Shown here: piece by piece, positions 8,705 to 17,910 of the stretch | Position numbering within the stretch: the first letter of the stretch is position 1 | Layout of the letters: every line of letters starts with the position of its first letter | NCBI RefSeq assembly: GCF_019799965.1 | Contig: NZ_JABGCJ010000002.1 | Coordinates: forward strand, 62,001 to 126,000 | Source: Modestobacter italicus | Lineage (GTDB): Bacteria; Actinomycetota; Actinomycetes; Mycobacteriales; Geodermatophilaceae | Reading direction: 5' to 3' | DNA length: 64,000 nt | Notes under the pieces: generated by a model | Databases searched by the model: none | Seen by the model: the letters and a program-made list of their open reading frames with translations, nothing else | Told to the model about the DNA's origin: nothing | Translations under genes and position numbers: made by a program

Positions 8705-10822
8705 TCACCGGGTGGCCGGGTCCACGGGCACGCCGTCGGGCACCCGGTTCGGGCCGGCCTCGGCCGGCCGCGGCCGGTCCTGCCGGTGCAGCCGGACGGC
8801 GACCAGGGCGACGTCGTCCTCGGGCCGGCCGTCGACCAGCCGCTCGATCAGCGCGTCGCACAGCTGCTGCAACGGCAGCCCGGCCAGGTCGGCCAGGTGG
8901 GTGCGCAACCGGGCCAGGCCGGCGTCCAGGTCGCTGTCCCGGCGCTCGATCAGGCCGTCGGTGTAGAGCAGCACCGTCGTCCCGCGGTCGAGGGTGACCA
9001 CCTGCTCGGTGCGGGTGACCGTGGGGTCGACACCCAGCAGCAGGTCGGCCTTCCAGTCCGCGAGCACCAGGACGTCGCCCTCGGGGTCGATCGCCAGTGG
9101 TGGCAGGTGCCCGGCGTTGGCCCACACCATCCGGGTCACCCCGCGCCGGAACTCGTCGGCGGTCTGCTCGAACCGGGCGATCGCCGCGGTGGCGAGGGTG
9201 TCCAGCTGGAGCACGGTCATCGCCGCGTCCAGCCCGCGCAGCACCTCGGCCGGGCCGGCGTCGCTGTAGGCGGCGATCCCGCGCAGCAGGCCGCGCACCT
9301 GGCCCATCGCGGCGGCCGCCGCGGTGTCGTGCCCGGCCACGTCGCCGATCACCAGCATGGTGGCGCCGTTGGGCTGCAGGAAGGCGTCGTACCAGTCGCC
9401 CCCAACCCGGGCGGCCTCCACGGCCGGCAGGTACCGCACCACGATCTCCGCGTGGTCCGGCTCAGGCGGGTCGGTGAGCAGGCTGCGCTGCAGCCCCTCG
9501 GCGAGGGCCTGCTGCTGCCCGTACAGGCGGGTGTTGTCCAGCGCGAGCCCGGCGCGGTCGGCGACGTCCTGCGCGGTGGCCAGCTCCTCCTCGCTGGGCT
9601 CGCGACCGTTCTCGAAGTAGAGGCTGAGCAGCCCCAGAGTCCGGCTGCGGCCGCGCAGGGGCAGCGCGACCACCCGGTCGGGGGCCAGCTCGGTGAGCAG
9701 GTCCCGCGCCTCGCCCGGCAGCAGCAGGTCGAGCAGCTCGGGCCGGGTCGCGGTCGCCAGTTGCCCGTGGCGCATCGACCACACGGCCGGGGCGGCCGGT
9801 GGCAGCGCGCCCAGCCGCAGCGTCGAGTAGCGGGCGACCCGGTCGGCGACCTCCGGGACCGGGTGCCACGAGCCCACGTCGGTCGGCGCACCCGTCGACG
9901 GGTCGAGCACCGAGACGATGCACCAGTCGGCGAGGGCGGGGACGACGATCCGGGGCAGCGTCGCGACCGCGGAACCGGCGTCCAGGGTGGCGGCGAGCTC
10001 GGCGCTGACCTGGGCCAGCAGCGCGAGCCGGCGGGCGGACCGCTCGGCCTGCTCCTGCGCGCGGCGCCGCTCGGTGACCTCCAGGGCGTACACGGACAGC
10101 CCGTCGGGGGTCGGCCAGGCCCGCACCTCGTACCAGCCGTCCAGCGGCGCCGGGTAGTACGCGTCGAAGGAGATCGGCTCGGCGGTGGCCACCGCCCGCC
10201 GGTACTGCTCCTCGAAGATGCTGCCCGCCGCCGCCGGGAACGCCTCCCAGATGACCTGGCCGAGCAGCTCCTCACGGCTGCGGCCCAGCAGCCGCTCGGC
10301 CTCGACGTTCACCGCGGCGAACCGCCACTGCGCGTCGAGGGAGTAGAAGCCGGCGGGCATCGCCTCCAGCACCCGGGTGACCCGGGCCTCCTCGGCCACC
10401 TCGGCGGTGACGTCGTAGGCGACCCCGATCACCCGCGTCGCCCCGCCCTCCGGGCCGCCCAGGGCCCTGCCGCGGGCGGAGACCCAGCGGGTGTGCCCAC
10501 CGGGCAGCACGATGCGGTAGTCGGCCTCGTACTCACCGCAGACGTCGATCGCACCCTGCAGGGCCTCGTTCACCCGGAGGCGGTCGTCGGGGTGCAGCCG
10601 GGCGTTGAAGGCCTCGATGGTCTGGGCGAACGTGTCCGGGTCGTAGCCGAACATCGTCATCAGCCGCTCGTCCCACACCAGCCGGCCGGTGCGCAGGTCC
10701 CAGTCGAACGTGCCGATGCCGGCGGCGTCGAGGGCGAGCCGGGCCCGGATGCGCGCGCCCTCCAGGTCGTCGTGCTCCAGGCCGCCGGCCGCTGTCGGCT
10801 CCACCACGGCCACCCATCCCAC
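8705..10822 (-). CDS. PAS-PAS-GAF-PP2C (SpoIIE/RsbU-type) serine phosphatase
   Basis: This 705-residue cytoplasmic protein has a PAS domain at about 27-145, a second PAS at about 147-255, a GAF domain at about 270-430 and a SpoIIE-type PP2C domain at about 455-680. Metal-binding motifs are visible: GGDWYDAF, IGDVAGHDTAAAAAMGQ, WANAGHLPP, and DDVALVAVR near the end. Phosphatases of this class dephosphorylate anti-sigma antagonists in response to the signal bound by the PAS/GAF domains. Together with the downstream MEDS-HATPase gene it makes a likely partner-switch pair. It is divergent from the APC permease gene across 201 bases. Confidence 0.9.
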   Translation of the reverse strand: MGWVAVVEPTAAGGLEHDDLEGARIRARLALDAAGIGTFDWDLRTGRLVWDERLMTMFGYDPDTFAQTIEAFNARLHPDDRLRVNEALQGAIDVCGEYEADYRIVLPGGHTRWVSARGRALGGPEGGATRVIGVAYDVTAEVAEEARVTRVLEAMPAGFYSLDAQWRFAAVNVEAERLLGRSREELLGQVIWEAFPAAAGSIFEEQYRRAVATAEPISFDAYYPAPLDGWYEVRAWPTPDGLSVYALEVTERRRAQEQAERSARRLALLAQVSAELAATLDAGSAVATLPRIVVPALADWCIVSVLDPSTGAPTDVGSWHPVPEVADRVARYSTLRLGALPPAAPAVWSMRHGQLATATRPELLDLLLPGEARDLLTELAPDRVVALPLRGRSRTLGLLSLYFENGREPSEEELATAQDVADRAGLALDNTRLYGQQQALAEGLQRSLLTDPPEPDHAEIVVRYLPAVEAARVGGDWYDAFLQPNGATMLVIGDVAGHDTAAAAAMGQVRGLLRGIAAYSDAGPAEVLRGLDAAMTVLQLDTLATAAIARFEQTADEFRRGVTRMVWANAGHLPPLAIDPEGDVLVLADWKADLLLGVDPTVTRTEQVVTLDRGTTVLLYTDGLIERRDSDLDAGLARLRTHLADLAGLPLQQLCDALIERLVDGRPEDDVALVAVRLHRQDRPRPAEAGPNRVPDGVPVDPATR

Positions 10823-11023
10823 GCATCCGCTCCGGCGTCCGTGCCGGAGGTGGCTGACCGCCGACTGCGAACAGCTCGCACAGAGTTATGTCACGCGCAA
10901 CCGGGCCGGGGCAAGCACCTCGACGCAGATCACGCCGCCGTTCCCGCCCCGTGGGAGTCGGGTGCGCGGGTGGTCACCGGGCTGTGCGATAAACCGTGGC
11001 ATGACTGCGCGCCCGGCCCCCGC

Positions 11024-12652
11024 ATGAGCACCGCGTCCCCCGCGCCGACCCGGGTCGAGGGCGCCGCCGTCGACAAGGGCCTCAAGAGCGGCGCTCTGGG
11101 GCTGGTCTCCTCGATCGTCCTGGGCGTCTCCTCCACCGCGCCGGCCTACGCCCTGGCGGCGACGCTGGGCTTCGTCGTCATCGCGGTCGGGGTCGACGCG
11201 CCGGCGATCATGCTGCTGGCCTTCGTGCCGATGTGGCTGATCGCCGTCGCCTACTCGGAGCTGAACAAGCGCGAACCCGACTGCGGCACGACGTTCACCT
11301 GGGCCGCCCGCGCCTTCGGGCCACGGACCGGCTGGATGGGCGGCTGGGGGATCATCGCCGCCGACGTCATCGTGATGGCCAACCTGGCCCAGATCGCCGG
11401 CTCCTACGGCTACCGGCTGCTCGGACTGGACGGCCTGGCGGAGAGCACCTTCTGGACGACGGTCGCCGGCGTCGGCTGGATCGCCCTGATGACCTGGATC
11501 TGCTACCGCGGGATCGAGCCGACCGCGCGGCTGCAGATGGTGCTGCTGGCGATCGAGGTCGTCGTCCTGGTCGCCTTCGCCACCTATGCGCTGGTGAAGG
11601 TGTACGGCGGGACGGCGCCGGCGGGCTCGCTCACCCCGTCGCTGTCCTGGCTGTGGCCCTCGGGCGTCAGCTGGACGGCGATGACCGAGGCGGTGCTGCT
11701 GGCGATCTTCATCTACTGGGGCTGGGACTCCGCGGTCGCCGTCAACGAGGAGACCTCGAACCCGACGCGTTCCCCGGGGCGCGCGGCGATCATCTCCACG
11801 GTGCTGCTGGTCGGCATCTACACCGTCGTGTCGGTGGCCACCGTCGCCTTCGCCGGGGTCGGCACCGAGGGCATCGGGCTGGGCAACGAGGCGAACGCCG
11901 AGGACGTGTTCGCCTCGCTCGGCGCGACGGTCTTCGGTGGCGGCGTCTTCGGGCACACCTTCGAGGCACTGCTGATCATCTCGGTGCTCACCTCCTCGGC
12001 GGCGTGCACCCAGACCACGATCCTGCCCACCGCCCGCGGCTCGCTGTCGATGGCCGCCTACGGCGCGCTGCCCCGGTCGTTCGCCCGGATCCACCCGCGG
12101 TACTTCACGCCGACGGTCTCCACGGTGTGGATGGGCCTGGTGTCGATCGCCTTCTACGTGGGCCTGACCCTGGTCAGCGAGAACGTGCTGATCGACTCCA
12201 TCACCGCCACCGGCATGCTGATCGCCTTCTACTACGGCCTCACCGGGTTCGCCTGCGCCTGGGAGTTCCGCCGCTCGCTGCACTCGGTCCGCGACGTGCT
12301 GATGCGGCTGGTGCTGCCGCTGCTGGGCGGGCTGTTCATGCTCGCCGTCTTCGTCCTGGCCTGCATCGAGTACGCCGACCCCGGCTACGGCGAGACGGTG
12401 CTGTTCGGGGTGGGCGGGGTGTTCGTCGTGGGCGTCGGCGCCCTGGTGCTGGGCCTGGTGCTGATGGTCGTCTGGAACGTGGTCGCCCCGGCCTTCTTCC
12501 GCGGCGAGACGATGCTGCACGGCACCGGGGACCTGGTGCTGGACCGGGCCACGGCGACCGTCGCCCTGCCGGACTCGCAGGAGGGCACGGTCATCGCCGC
12601 CGACCGGTCCGACCTCCCGCCGGGCCGCGAGCCCTGGGACCCCCGCGGCTGA
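11024..12652 (+). CDS. APC-family amino acid/polyamine permease
   Basis: This 542-residue integral membrane protein has about twelve hydrophobic segments. The first contains SSIVLGVSSTAPAYALAATLG, cut here only for identification, and is the usual substrate-site helix of the family. CGTTFTWAARAFGP follows helix 2. APC permeases import amino acids, polyamines or choline-like compounds by cation exchange; the substrate cannot be assigned. ATG 11024 gives a normal cytoplasmic N-terminus; the open frame runs further upstream but that part is antisense to the phosphatase gene. A hairpin follows at 12684-12723. Confidence 0.88.
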   Translation: MSTASPAPTRVEGAAVDKGLKSGALGLVSSIVLGVSSTAPAYALAATLGFVVIAVGVDAPAIMLLAFVPMWLIAVAYSELNKREPDCGTTFTWAARAFGPRTGWMGGWGIIAADVIVMANLAQIAGSYGYRLLGLDGLAESTFWTTVAGVGWIALMTWICYRGIEPTARLQMVLLAIEVVVLVAFATYALVKVYGGTAPAGSLTPSLSWLWPSGVSWTAMTEAVLLAIFIYWGWDSAVAVNEETSNPTRSPGRAAIISTVLLVGIYTVVSVATVAFAGVGTEGIGLGNEANAEDVFASLGATVFGGGVFGHTFEALLIISVLTSSAACTQTTILPTARGSLSMAAYGALPRSFARIHPRYFTPTVSTVWMGLVSIAFYVGLTLVSENVLIDSITATGMLIAFYYGLTGFACAWEFRRSLHSVRDVLMRLVLPLLGGLFMLAVFVLACIEYADPGYGETVLFGVGGVFVVGVGALVLGLVLMVVWNVVAPAFFRGETMLHGTGDLVLDRATATVALPDSQEGTVIAADRSDLPPGREPWDPRG

Positions 12653-12683
12653 GCCCAGGGTCGGATCAGGTCACCTGGTCAAC

Positions 12684-12723
12684 GGCCGTCCCACCGCACC
12701 AGCGTTGCTGCGGTAGGACGGCC
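12684..12723. terminator. Hairpin terminator between convergent permease genes
   Basis: Arms 12684-12698 and 12709-12723 pair in 14 of 15 positions around a ten-base loop. It lies between the APC permease and the oppositely directed MFS gene and could stop transcription from both sides. Confidence 0.7.
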
Positions 12724-12743
12724 TCTCTCGCGGGAGGACGTCG

Positions 12744-14303
12744 TCAGGTGAGGGACGCCGCTGGCTCACCGCTGGGCGCGGGCGCCGGCTCGGCGGTCCG
12801 GTGCTGGGCGGGCAGGAAGGCCAGGACGACGACCGCGCCGATCGCGCTGGCCGCGGCGCACACCCAGGAGCCGGCGGTCACGCCGGCCAGGAACGACTGC
12901 TGGACCGCCGCCAACGCGCCGTCCGGGAGACCGTCGGCCACGGCCAGCCCGGCGAACACCGAGTCCGCCGCTCCCTCGGCCGCCTGCGCCGGGGCGCCGG
13001 CTGCGGTGAGCCCGTCGACCACGGTCGGGCCGTAGACGGTGCTGAGCACCGAGCCGACGACGGCGACGCCGAGGGTGCCGCCGACCTCCCGCACCGTGTC
13101 GTTCACCGCCGAGCCGGCGCCGGCCTGGTCGCCGCGCAGCGCGCCCATCACGGCCTCGGTGGCCGGGCTGGTGACCAGGCCGAGGCCGGCGGCCATGAGC
13201 ACCATCGCCAGCACGATCCGGCCCCAGTAGTCCGACTGCAGCGTTGTGCCGGTGGCGACGACGAAACCGGCGGCCATGGTGGCCAGCCCGGCCGCGACGA
13301 CCAGCTTGGTGCCGACCGCCCGCATCGCGACGATCGCCAGCGGCGCGGTGACGCCGATGACGGTGGCGAACGGGAGCGTGGCCACACCGGCGGTGAGCGT
13401 GCCGTAGCCCCGGACCGACTGGAAGTACTGGGTGATCATGAAGATGAAGCCGAACAGGCTGAAGAAGGCCAGCGCGATGGCCCCGCTGCCGACCGACACC
13501 CGCGGGTCGCGGAACAGCCGGACGTCCAGCAGCGGCTCGGCGGTGCGCAGCTCGTGGACGACGAACCCGGCGAGCACCAGCGCCGCGACCGCGTAACCGC
13601 CCAGGGTGGTCGCCGAGCCCCAGCCGTGGCCGGGTGCCTCGATCGTCGTCCAGACCAGCAGGCCGATGCCCAGCACCGAGGCCGCTGCGCCGCCGAGGTC
13701 GAAGCCGTGCGCCCGGGCGGAGCGGGACTCCGGGACCAGCAGCCGGCCGGCGACCAGGGCGACCGCCGCGATCGGCAGGTTGACCAGGAAGACCGAGCCC
13801 CAGGCGAAGTGCTCCAGCAGGAGCCCGCCGGTGACCGGGCCGATCGCGACCGACAGGCCGGTGACCGCGGACCAGACGCCCAGGGCCGTGGCCCGCTCCC
13901 GGCGGTCGGTGAACGTGGTGACCAGCAGGGCGAGGGTCGCCGGGTAGACGGCGGCCGCGGCCACGCCCATCGCCGCGCGGCCGGCGATGAGCTGGTCGGT
14001 GCTGGTGGCCATCGAGGCCAGCGCGGAGGTCAGGGCGAAGCCGACCAGCCCGGCCTGGAGCACCCGCCGCCGGCCGAAGCGGTCGCCGAGCGCGCCGCCG
14101 AGCAGCAGGAGCGCGGCGAAGGCCAACGTGTAGCCGTCGACGACCCACTGCAGATCGCTGGTGCTGGCCGAGAGCTCGCGGCTGAGGGTCGGCAGCGCGA
14201 CGTTGACGATCGTGTTGTCGATGCTCACCAGCAGCACCGACAGGCAGAGCACGGCGAGCACCCACCACCGACGGGTGGCGGGTGCGGGCGGGGGAGTGGT
14301 CAT
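12744..14303 (-). CDS. DHA2-family MFS efflux transporter (14 TM)
   Basis: This 519-residue drug:H+ antiporter has about fourteen hydrophobic segments. The first helix carries LLVSIDNTIVNVALPTL, the loop 2-3 motif is GGALGDRFGRRR, and motif C is VTGLSVAIGPVTGG. It probably exports drugs or toxic organics. ATG 14303 is preceded by GGAGG (with GTG 14306 as an alternative two residues earlier). The gene is divergent from a tetR-type regulator across an operator-like inverted repeat, so expression is likely induced by a ligand of that repressor. Confidence 0.9.
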   Translation of the reverse strand: MTTPPPAPATRRWWVLAVLCLSVLLVSIDNTIVNVALPTLSRELSASTSDLQWVVDGYTLAFAALLLLGGALGDRFGRRRVLQAGLVGFALTSALASMATSTDQLIAGRAAMGVAAAAVYPATLALLVTTFTDRRERATALGVWSAVTGLSVAIGPVTGGLLLEHFAWGSVFLVNLPIAAVALVAGRLLVPESRSARAHGFDLGGAAASVLGIGLLVWTTIEAPGHGWGSATTLGGYAVAALVLAGFVVHELRTAEPLLDVRLFRDPRVSVGSGAIALAFFSLFGFIFMITQYFQSVRGYGTLTAGVATLPFATVIGVTAPLAIVAMRAVGTKLVVAAGLATMAAGFVVATGTTLQSDYWGRIVLAMVLMAAGLGLVTSPATEAVMGALRGDQAGAGSAVNDTVREVGGTLGVAVVGSVLSTVYGPTVVDGLTAAGAPAQAAEGAADSVFAGLAVADGLPDGALAAVQQSFLAGVTAGSWVCAAASAIGAVVVLAFLPAQHRTAEPAPAPSGEPAASLT

Positions 14304-14318
14304 CACGGCCTCCGTGTC

Positions 14319-14356
14319 GTAGAACGATGTGCCACAACAGTAGGACGACGTTCTAC
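14319..14356. promoter_or_regulatory. Operator-like inverted repeat between MFS and TetR genes
   Basis: GTAGAACG at 14319-14326 and CGTTCTAC at 14349-14356 form a perfect eight-base inverted repeat with a 22-base spacer. It lies between the two divergent start codons, the usual place for a TetR operator. The wide spacing suggests two half-sites on successive helical faces or two dimers. Confidence 0.65.
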
Positions 14357-14393
14357 AAACGGGCAAGGGTGATCGGTGCAGGAGGATGAGGTC

Positions 14394-14990
14394 GTGACAG
14401 ATGTCAGGCCCGGTGCCGGGCGCACCCCCAGCCGCGCGGTCGAGCAGGCGCTGGTCGACGCGGCCGAGCGGGTGCTCGTCCGGGACGGCCTGGGGGCGGT
14501 GACCGTGCGGGCGGTCGCCACCGAGGCCGGGGTGGCGCCGATGGGCGTCTACAACCGCTTCGGCAGCAAGGACGGGCTGATCGCCGCGGTGCTGGTGCGC
14601 GGGTTCGACGGGCTGCGCGCGGCCGTCAGCGAGGACGACGATCCCGACCCGGTCGCCCGGCTGCTGGCCAGCGGGCGCAACTACCGGCGGTTCGCGCTGG
14701 CCCACCCGCAGCACTACGGCGCGATGTTCGGCGGGCGGCCGCTGCCCACCGAGGGTGCCGAGGAGCTCCTCGCCCACGCGACCGCCGCCTTCGAGGCGCT
14801 GATCGACCACGTCCGGTACGGCATGGCCCGCGGTGCGCTGCGCGACGGCGACCCCCTGGAGACCGCCCAGCTGATCTGGAGCTCGGTGCACGGCGCGGTG
14901 GGCCTGGAGCTCGGCGGGGCGGTGCTCACCCCCGACCCGGCAGCCACCTACGAGTCGCTGCTGCAGCTGATCGTCGCCGGGCTGCGCTGA
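14394..14990 (+). CDS. TetR/AcrR-family repressor
   Basis: This 198-residue protein has an N-terminal helix-turn-helix domain, with the recognition region VRAVATEAGVAPMGVYNRFG at about residues 32-51, and a ligand-binding C-terminal domain with an FALAHPQHYGAMFG segment common in the TetR_C_13/WHG-type group. The start GTG 14394 lies nine bases after AGGAGG; a GTG at 14376 would put that element inside the gene and is less likely. It is divergent from the MFS exporter, which it probably represses together with itself through the inverted repeat at 14319-14356. Confidence 0.88.
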   Translation: MTDVRPGAGRTPSRAVEQALVDAAERVLVRDGLGAVTVRAVATEAGVAPMGVYNRFGSKDGLIAAVLVRGFDGLRAAVSEDDDPDPVARLLASGRNYRRFALAHPQHYGAMFGGRPLPTEGAEELLAHATAAFEALIDHVRYGMARGALRDGDPLETAQLIWSSVHGAVGLELGGAVLTPDPAATYESLLQLIVAGLR

Positions 14991-15028
14991 CCTCCCCCGT
15001 CCGAGGGGTGCCCCACCCCGGCCGGCCC

Positions 15029-15061
15029 TCCAGGAACTGAGCAGTCCTGCCGACTCCTGGA
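15029..15061 (+). promoter_or_regulatory. Hairpin upstream of small ORF / after tetR
   Basis: TCCAGGA 15029-15035 pairs with TCCTGGA 15055-15061, and an inner competing hairpin AGGAACTG/CAGTCCT (15032-15048) overlaps it. It may end tetR transcription, or lie in the leader of the small gene at 15081; sequence alone cannot decide. Confidence 0.4.
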
Positions 15062-15080
15062 GAGACGAAAGGGGCCGGTC

Positions 15081-15263
15081 ATGATGACTCTGGCGTGCAG
15101 TGCGGTGGCTCAGGCGGGGATGTCGGCGGGGACGGCGTCGCTGGACGACACCTCGGCCGACTCGCTGATGTTCGTGGCCGGGTGGCTGACCACCGCCACC
15201 GACCTGACCCAGCAGGCGATGCTCATCCGCGACCTGGGCTCCACCTTCGACGTCCTGATCTAG
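15081..15263 (+). CDS. Hypothetical 60-residue peptide
   Basis: I do not recognise this protein. It begins MMTLACSAVAQAG, is rich in Ala, Ser, Thr and Leu, has no charged cluster and no clear membrane segment, and ends in DVLI. A GAAAGGGG element seven bases before ATG 15081 supports translation, and a structured leader lies just before it. It ends 18 bases from the end of the opposing DUF2786 gene. It might be a secreted or precursor peptide, but no modifying enzyme is beside it. Confidence 0.45.
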   Translation: MMTLACSAVAQAGMSAGTASLDDTSADSLMFVAGWLTTATDLTQQAMLIRDLGSTFDVLI

Positions 15264-15281
15264 CCGTCGGGCCGGCCGGGC

Positions 15282-16502
15282 TCACGGTGCGCTGGGCAGT
15301 GCCCGGCGGCCGGTGCCGCTGCCGAGGTCGGCGTCGTCGGCGGCCCGCCGCCCGGCGTGCCAGCCGGCCGGGTCGACCGTGCTCCCGCTCCGGCGGCGCA
15401 GGGACGGGAACAGCTCCTCGACCGCCCGGTCGACCGCGGCCGACCGCTCGGCGAGCACCGGGGCCAGCTCGGCGCCGTAGTCGGCCCGGGCCTCGGCGGT
15501 CGCCGCCTCACGTGCCAGGGTGAGCCGCTCCTCGACCCGCTGGGCGTAGGAGTACAGGAAGCCCCGCCGGAACGGGGTCGAGCGGGCCCGGGCCCCACCG
15601 GTGCGCGCGGCCTCGGCCAGCGCCCGGGCGGCCTGCAGCAGCAGGGAGGTCACCAGCAGCTCGACCAGGTCCACGTCGTCCCGGAAGCCGACCAGCGTGG
15701 CGATCCCGAAGGCCGGCAGCAGCACCACCCGCACGCCGTTGGCGTTGCCCACGGCCTGCACCACGGCCGCCTTCGCCTCGGTGTGCGGGTCGTCCAGGTG
15801 CAGCCGCCGGGCGGCCACCCCGCCGGAGGACGCGCGGCCCTCCCGCTGCGCCAGCACCGCCGTGTCGATGGCGTGCCGGGCCATCAGCGACTGCGCCTTG
15901 GCGGTCAGCGCCTCGGCCTCCTCGGTGAACTCCGTCGACTCCGCCTTGGCCAGCAGCGAGCGGATCCGGTGCAGCACCTTGCCGTCGGCATCGCTGCCCG
16001 GCGCCTCGACCGGCCACAGCAGGGTCGACCAGCCGCTCGGTGGGGGCACCAGCTGCTCCAGCCGCGGCAGCGAGCGGAACAGCCCGATGACCCGCAGCAC
16101 GTCCCGCCAGGCAGCGGACGGCTGGACCCGCTCGCCCTGCCACCACGCGGTGACCGACCGCGGGCCGGCCGGCAGCGCCGCCAGCTGCGCGGCCCAGGCG
16201 TCCGGCGGCGCCGCCTGCGCCGCCTCGGCCTCCGCGGCGACCACTGCGGCCACCAGCCGGGCGCCCCGCTGGCTCACCCGGCGGCGCGCGGCGTGCACCA
16301 CGTCGGCCGGCTGCCAGCCGCCCTCCCAGAGCCGCGGCAGCGCCTCGGTCAGCACCTGCTGGGCCTGGCCGTCGCTGTCCACCCCGTCGTCCCGGCGGAG
16401 CAGCCGGGCGACCACCGGGTCGAGCTCGGCGGCCTGCACACCCGGCTCGGCAGCGAGCCGGCCACCGGCCAGCAGCAGCATCCGCACCTCGTCGGCGGTC
16501 AT
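15282..16502 (-). CDS. DUF2786 domain-containing protein
   Basis: This 406-residue protein carries a DUF2786 motif near residues 180-220, with KVLHRIRSLLAKAEST followed by EEAEALTAKAQSLMARHAID. The N-terminal half is an Ala-rich helical region without recognised domain. The C-terminal part contains a FRRGFLYSYAQRVEERL segment seen in longer DUF2786 proteins. Function is unknown. ATG 16502 is preceded by GGAGAGGA. No operon partner: it is 119 bases downstream of purT on the same strand. Confidence 0.8.
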   Translation of the reverse strand: MTADEVRMLLLAGGRLAAEPGVQAAELDPVVARLLRRDDGVDSDGQAQQVLTEALPRLWEGGWQPADVVHAARRRVSQRGARLVAAVVAAEAEAAQAAPPDAWAAQLAALPAGPRSVTAWWQGERVQPSAAWRDVLRVIGLFRSLPRLEQLVPPPSGWSTLLWPVEAPGSDADGKVLHRIRSLLAKAESTEFTEEAEALTAKAQSLMARHAIDTAVLAQREGRASSGGVAARRLHLDDPHTEAKAAVVQAVGNANGVRVVLLPAFGIATLVGFRDDVDLVELLVTSLLLQAARALAEAARTGGARARSTPFRRGFLYSYAQRVEERLTLAREAATAEARADYGAELAPVLAERSAAVDRAVEELFPSLRRRSGSTVDPAGWHAGRRAADDADLGSGTGRRALPSAP

Positions 16503-16621
16503 CAGCGGTCCTCTCCTCGTACGTGCGGGTGCCCGACCAGCCTGACGGCGGCACGCGCCGGCCCGCCCGGTGACCGGTCGGCTGTGGACCCGGTGCCCCG
16601 CTGTGGACGCCGGCGCCCGCG

Positions 16622-17812
16622 TCAGGCGCGGGGGCGCACCCGGGCGGCGGCCTCGCGGGCGGTGGCCCGGGCCGCGTCGACGTCCTCGGCGCGGGCCAGT
16701 GCCACGCCCATCCGGCGGCGGGCGAAGCTCTCCGGCTTGCCGAACAGCCGCAGGTCGACCCCGGGCAGCGCGAGCGCCTCGTCGACCCCGTCGAAGACGA
16801 TCCCGGCCGCCTCCACCCCGCCGTAGACCACGGCCGAGGCCCCTGGGTTGCGCAGCGCGGTGTCCACCGGCAGGCCCAGCAGTGCCCGGGCGTGCAGCTC
16901 GAACTCGTTCTGCCACTGGGTGGTCAAGGTGACCATCCCGGTGTCGTGCGGCCGCGGGCTGACCTCGGAGAACCACACGTCGTCCCCGCGCACGAACAGC
17001 TCCACGCCGAAGACCCCGTGCCCGCCGAGCTCCGCGGTCACCGCCGCCGAGATCGCCTGCGCGCGGTCCAGCGCGACCGGCGACATCGGCTGGGGCTGCC
17101 AGCTCTCCACGTAGTCGCCGGCCTCCTGGCGGTGCCCGATCGGGGCGCAGAAACCGGTGACGGTCTGCCCGTCGCGCACCGAGCGCACGGTCAGCAGGGT
17201 GATCTCGTAGTCGAAGTCGACGAAGCCCTCGACGATCACCCGGGTGCCGGCGACCCGACCACCGGCCATCGCGTACGCCCAGGCGCCGTCGACGTCGTCC
17301 GGGCCGTCGAGCTTGCTCTGGCCCTTGCCGGAGGAGGACATCACCGGCTTCACCACGCACGGGAAACCCACCTCGCCGGTCGCCGCCCGCAGCTCCTCCA
17401 GCGAGTCGCAGAAGCGGTACTCGCTGGTGGGCAGGCCCAGCTGCTCGGCGGCCAGCCGGCGGATGCCCTCGCGGTCCATCGTCAGCCGCGCCGCCCGGGC
17501 GGTCGGCACGACGCGGGTGCCCTCGGCCTCCAGCTCGACCAGCGTCTGGGTGGCGATCGCCTCGATCTCGGGGACGACGACGTCTGGGCGCTCGGCCTCG
17601 ATCAGCGCCCGCAGCTGCGCCGGGTCGCTCATCGTGATCGTGCGCGCCGAGTGCGCGACCTGGTGGCCGGGGGCGTGGTCGTACCGGTCGACGGCGATGG
17701 TCTCCACGCCGAGGCGCTGCAGCGCGATCAGCACCTCCTTGGCCAGCTCACCGCTGCCCAGCAGGAGCACGCGGGTGGCCGACGGCGACAGGGGAGTGCC
17801 CAGGGAGACCAT
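16622..17812 (-). CDS. purT: Formate-dependent phosphoribosylglycinamide formyltransferase PurT
   Basis: This 396-residue ATP-grasp enzyme makes formyl-GAR from GAR, formate and ATP, the folate-independent version of the third purine step. The N-terminal [12 protein letters not shown] loop, [12 protein letters not shown], the ATP-binding [14 protein letters not shown] near residue 158, and the [20 protein letters not shown] metal/active-site stretch near 275-295 are all present. Length matches the family. ATG 17812 has TAGCCT six bases upstream on its strand, so the mRNA is probably leaderless. It is divergent from the PEP mutase-family gene. Confidence 0.95.
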   Translation of the reverse strand: MVSLGTPLSPSATRVLLLGSGELAKEVLIALQRLGVETIAVDRYDHAPGHQVAHSARTITMSDPAQLRALIEAERPDVVVPEIEAIATQTLVELEAEGTRVVPTARAARLTMDREGIRRLAAEQLGLPTSEYRFCDSLEELRAATGEVGFPCVVKPVMSSSGKGQSKLDGPDDVDGAWAYAMAGGRVAGTRVIVEGFVDFDYEITLLTVRSVRDGQTVTGFCAPIGHRQEAGDYVESWQPQPMSPVALDRAQAISAAVTAELGGHGVFGVELFVRGDDVWFSEVSPRPHDTGMVTLTTQWQNEFELHARALLGLPVDTALRNPGASAVVYGGVEAAGIVFDGVDEALALPGVDLRLFGKPESFARRRMGVALARAEDVDAARATAREAAARVRPRA

Positions 17813-17818
17813 GCGGAC

Positions 17819-17824
17819 AGGCTA
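17819..17824 (-). promoter_or_regulatory. -10 box of leaderless purT promoter
   Basis: On the minus strand TAGCCT ends six bases before the purT ATG, the spacing of leaderless actinobacterial promoters. Confidence 0.6.
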
Positions 17825-17898
17825 GAGAGCGGCCGGCCGGACGGCGGAGCGGCCACCGCCACGGCCGGAACCCGCCGGTCAGCGGGCCGGGGCGCCGC

Positions 17899-17904
17899 TA
17901 CGTT
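17899..17904 (+). promoter_or_regulatory. -10 box of leaderless promoter for PEP mutase-family gene
   Basis: TACGTT ends six bases before GTG 17911. No Shine-Dalgarno sequence is present. Confidence 0.6.
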
Positions 17905-17910
17905 GCTCCC

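Noticed and set aside
8786-11023. Very long open frame on the plus strand upstream of the APC permease
   Set aside because: It is antisense to the PP2C phosphatase, has an Arg/Gly/His-rich composition and no domain; only the part from ATG 11024 is a real gene.
14376-14393. Longer TetR start at GTG 14376
   Set aside because: The AGGAGG element would lie inside the gene; GTG 14394 has correct spacing.
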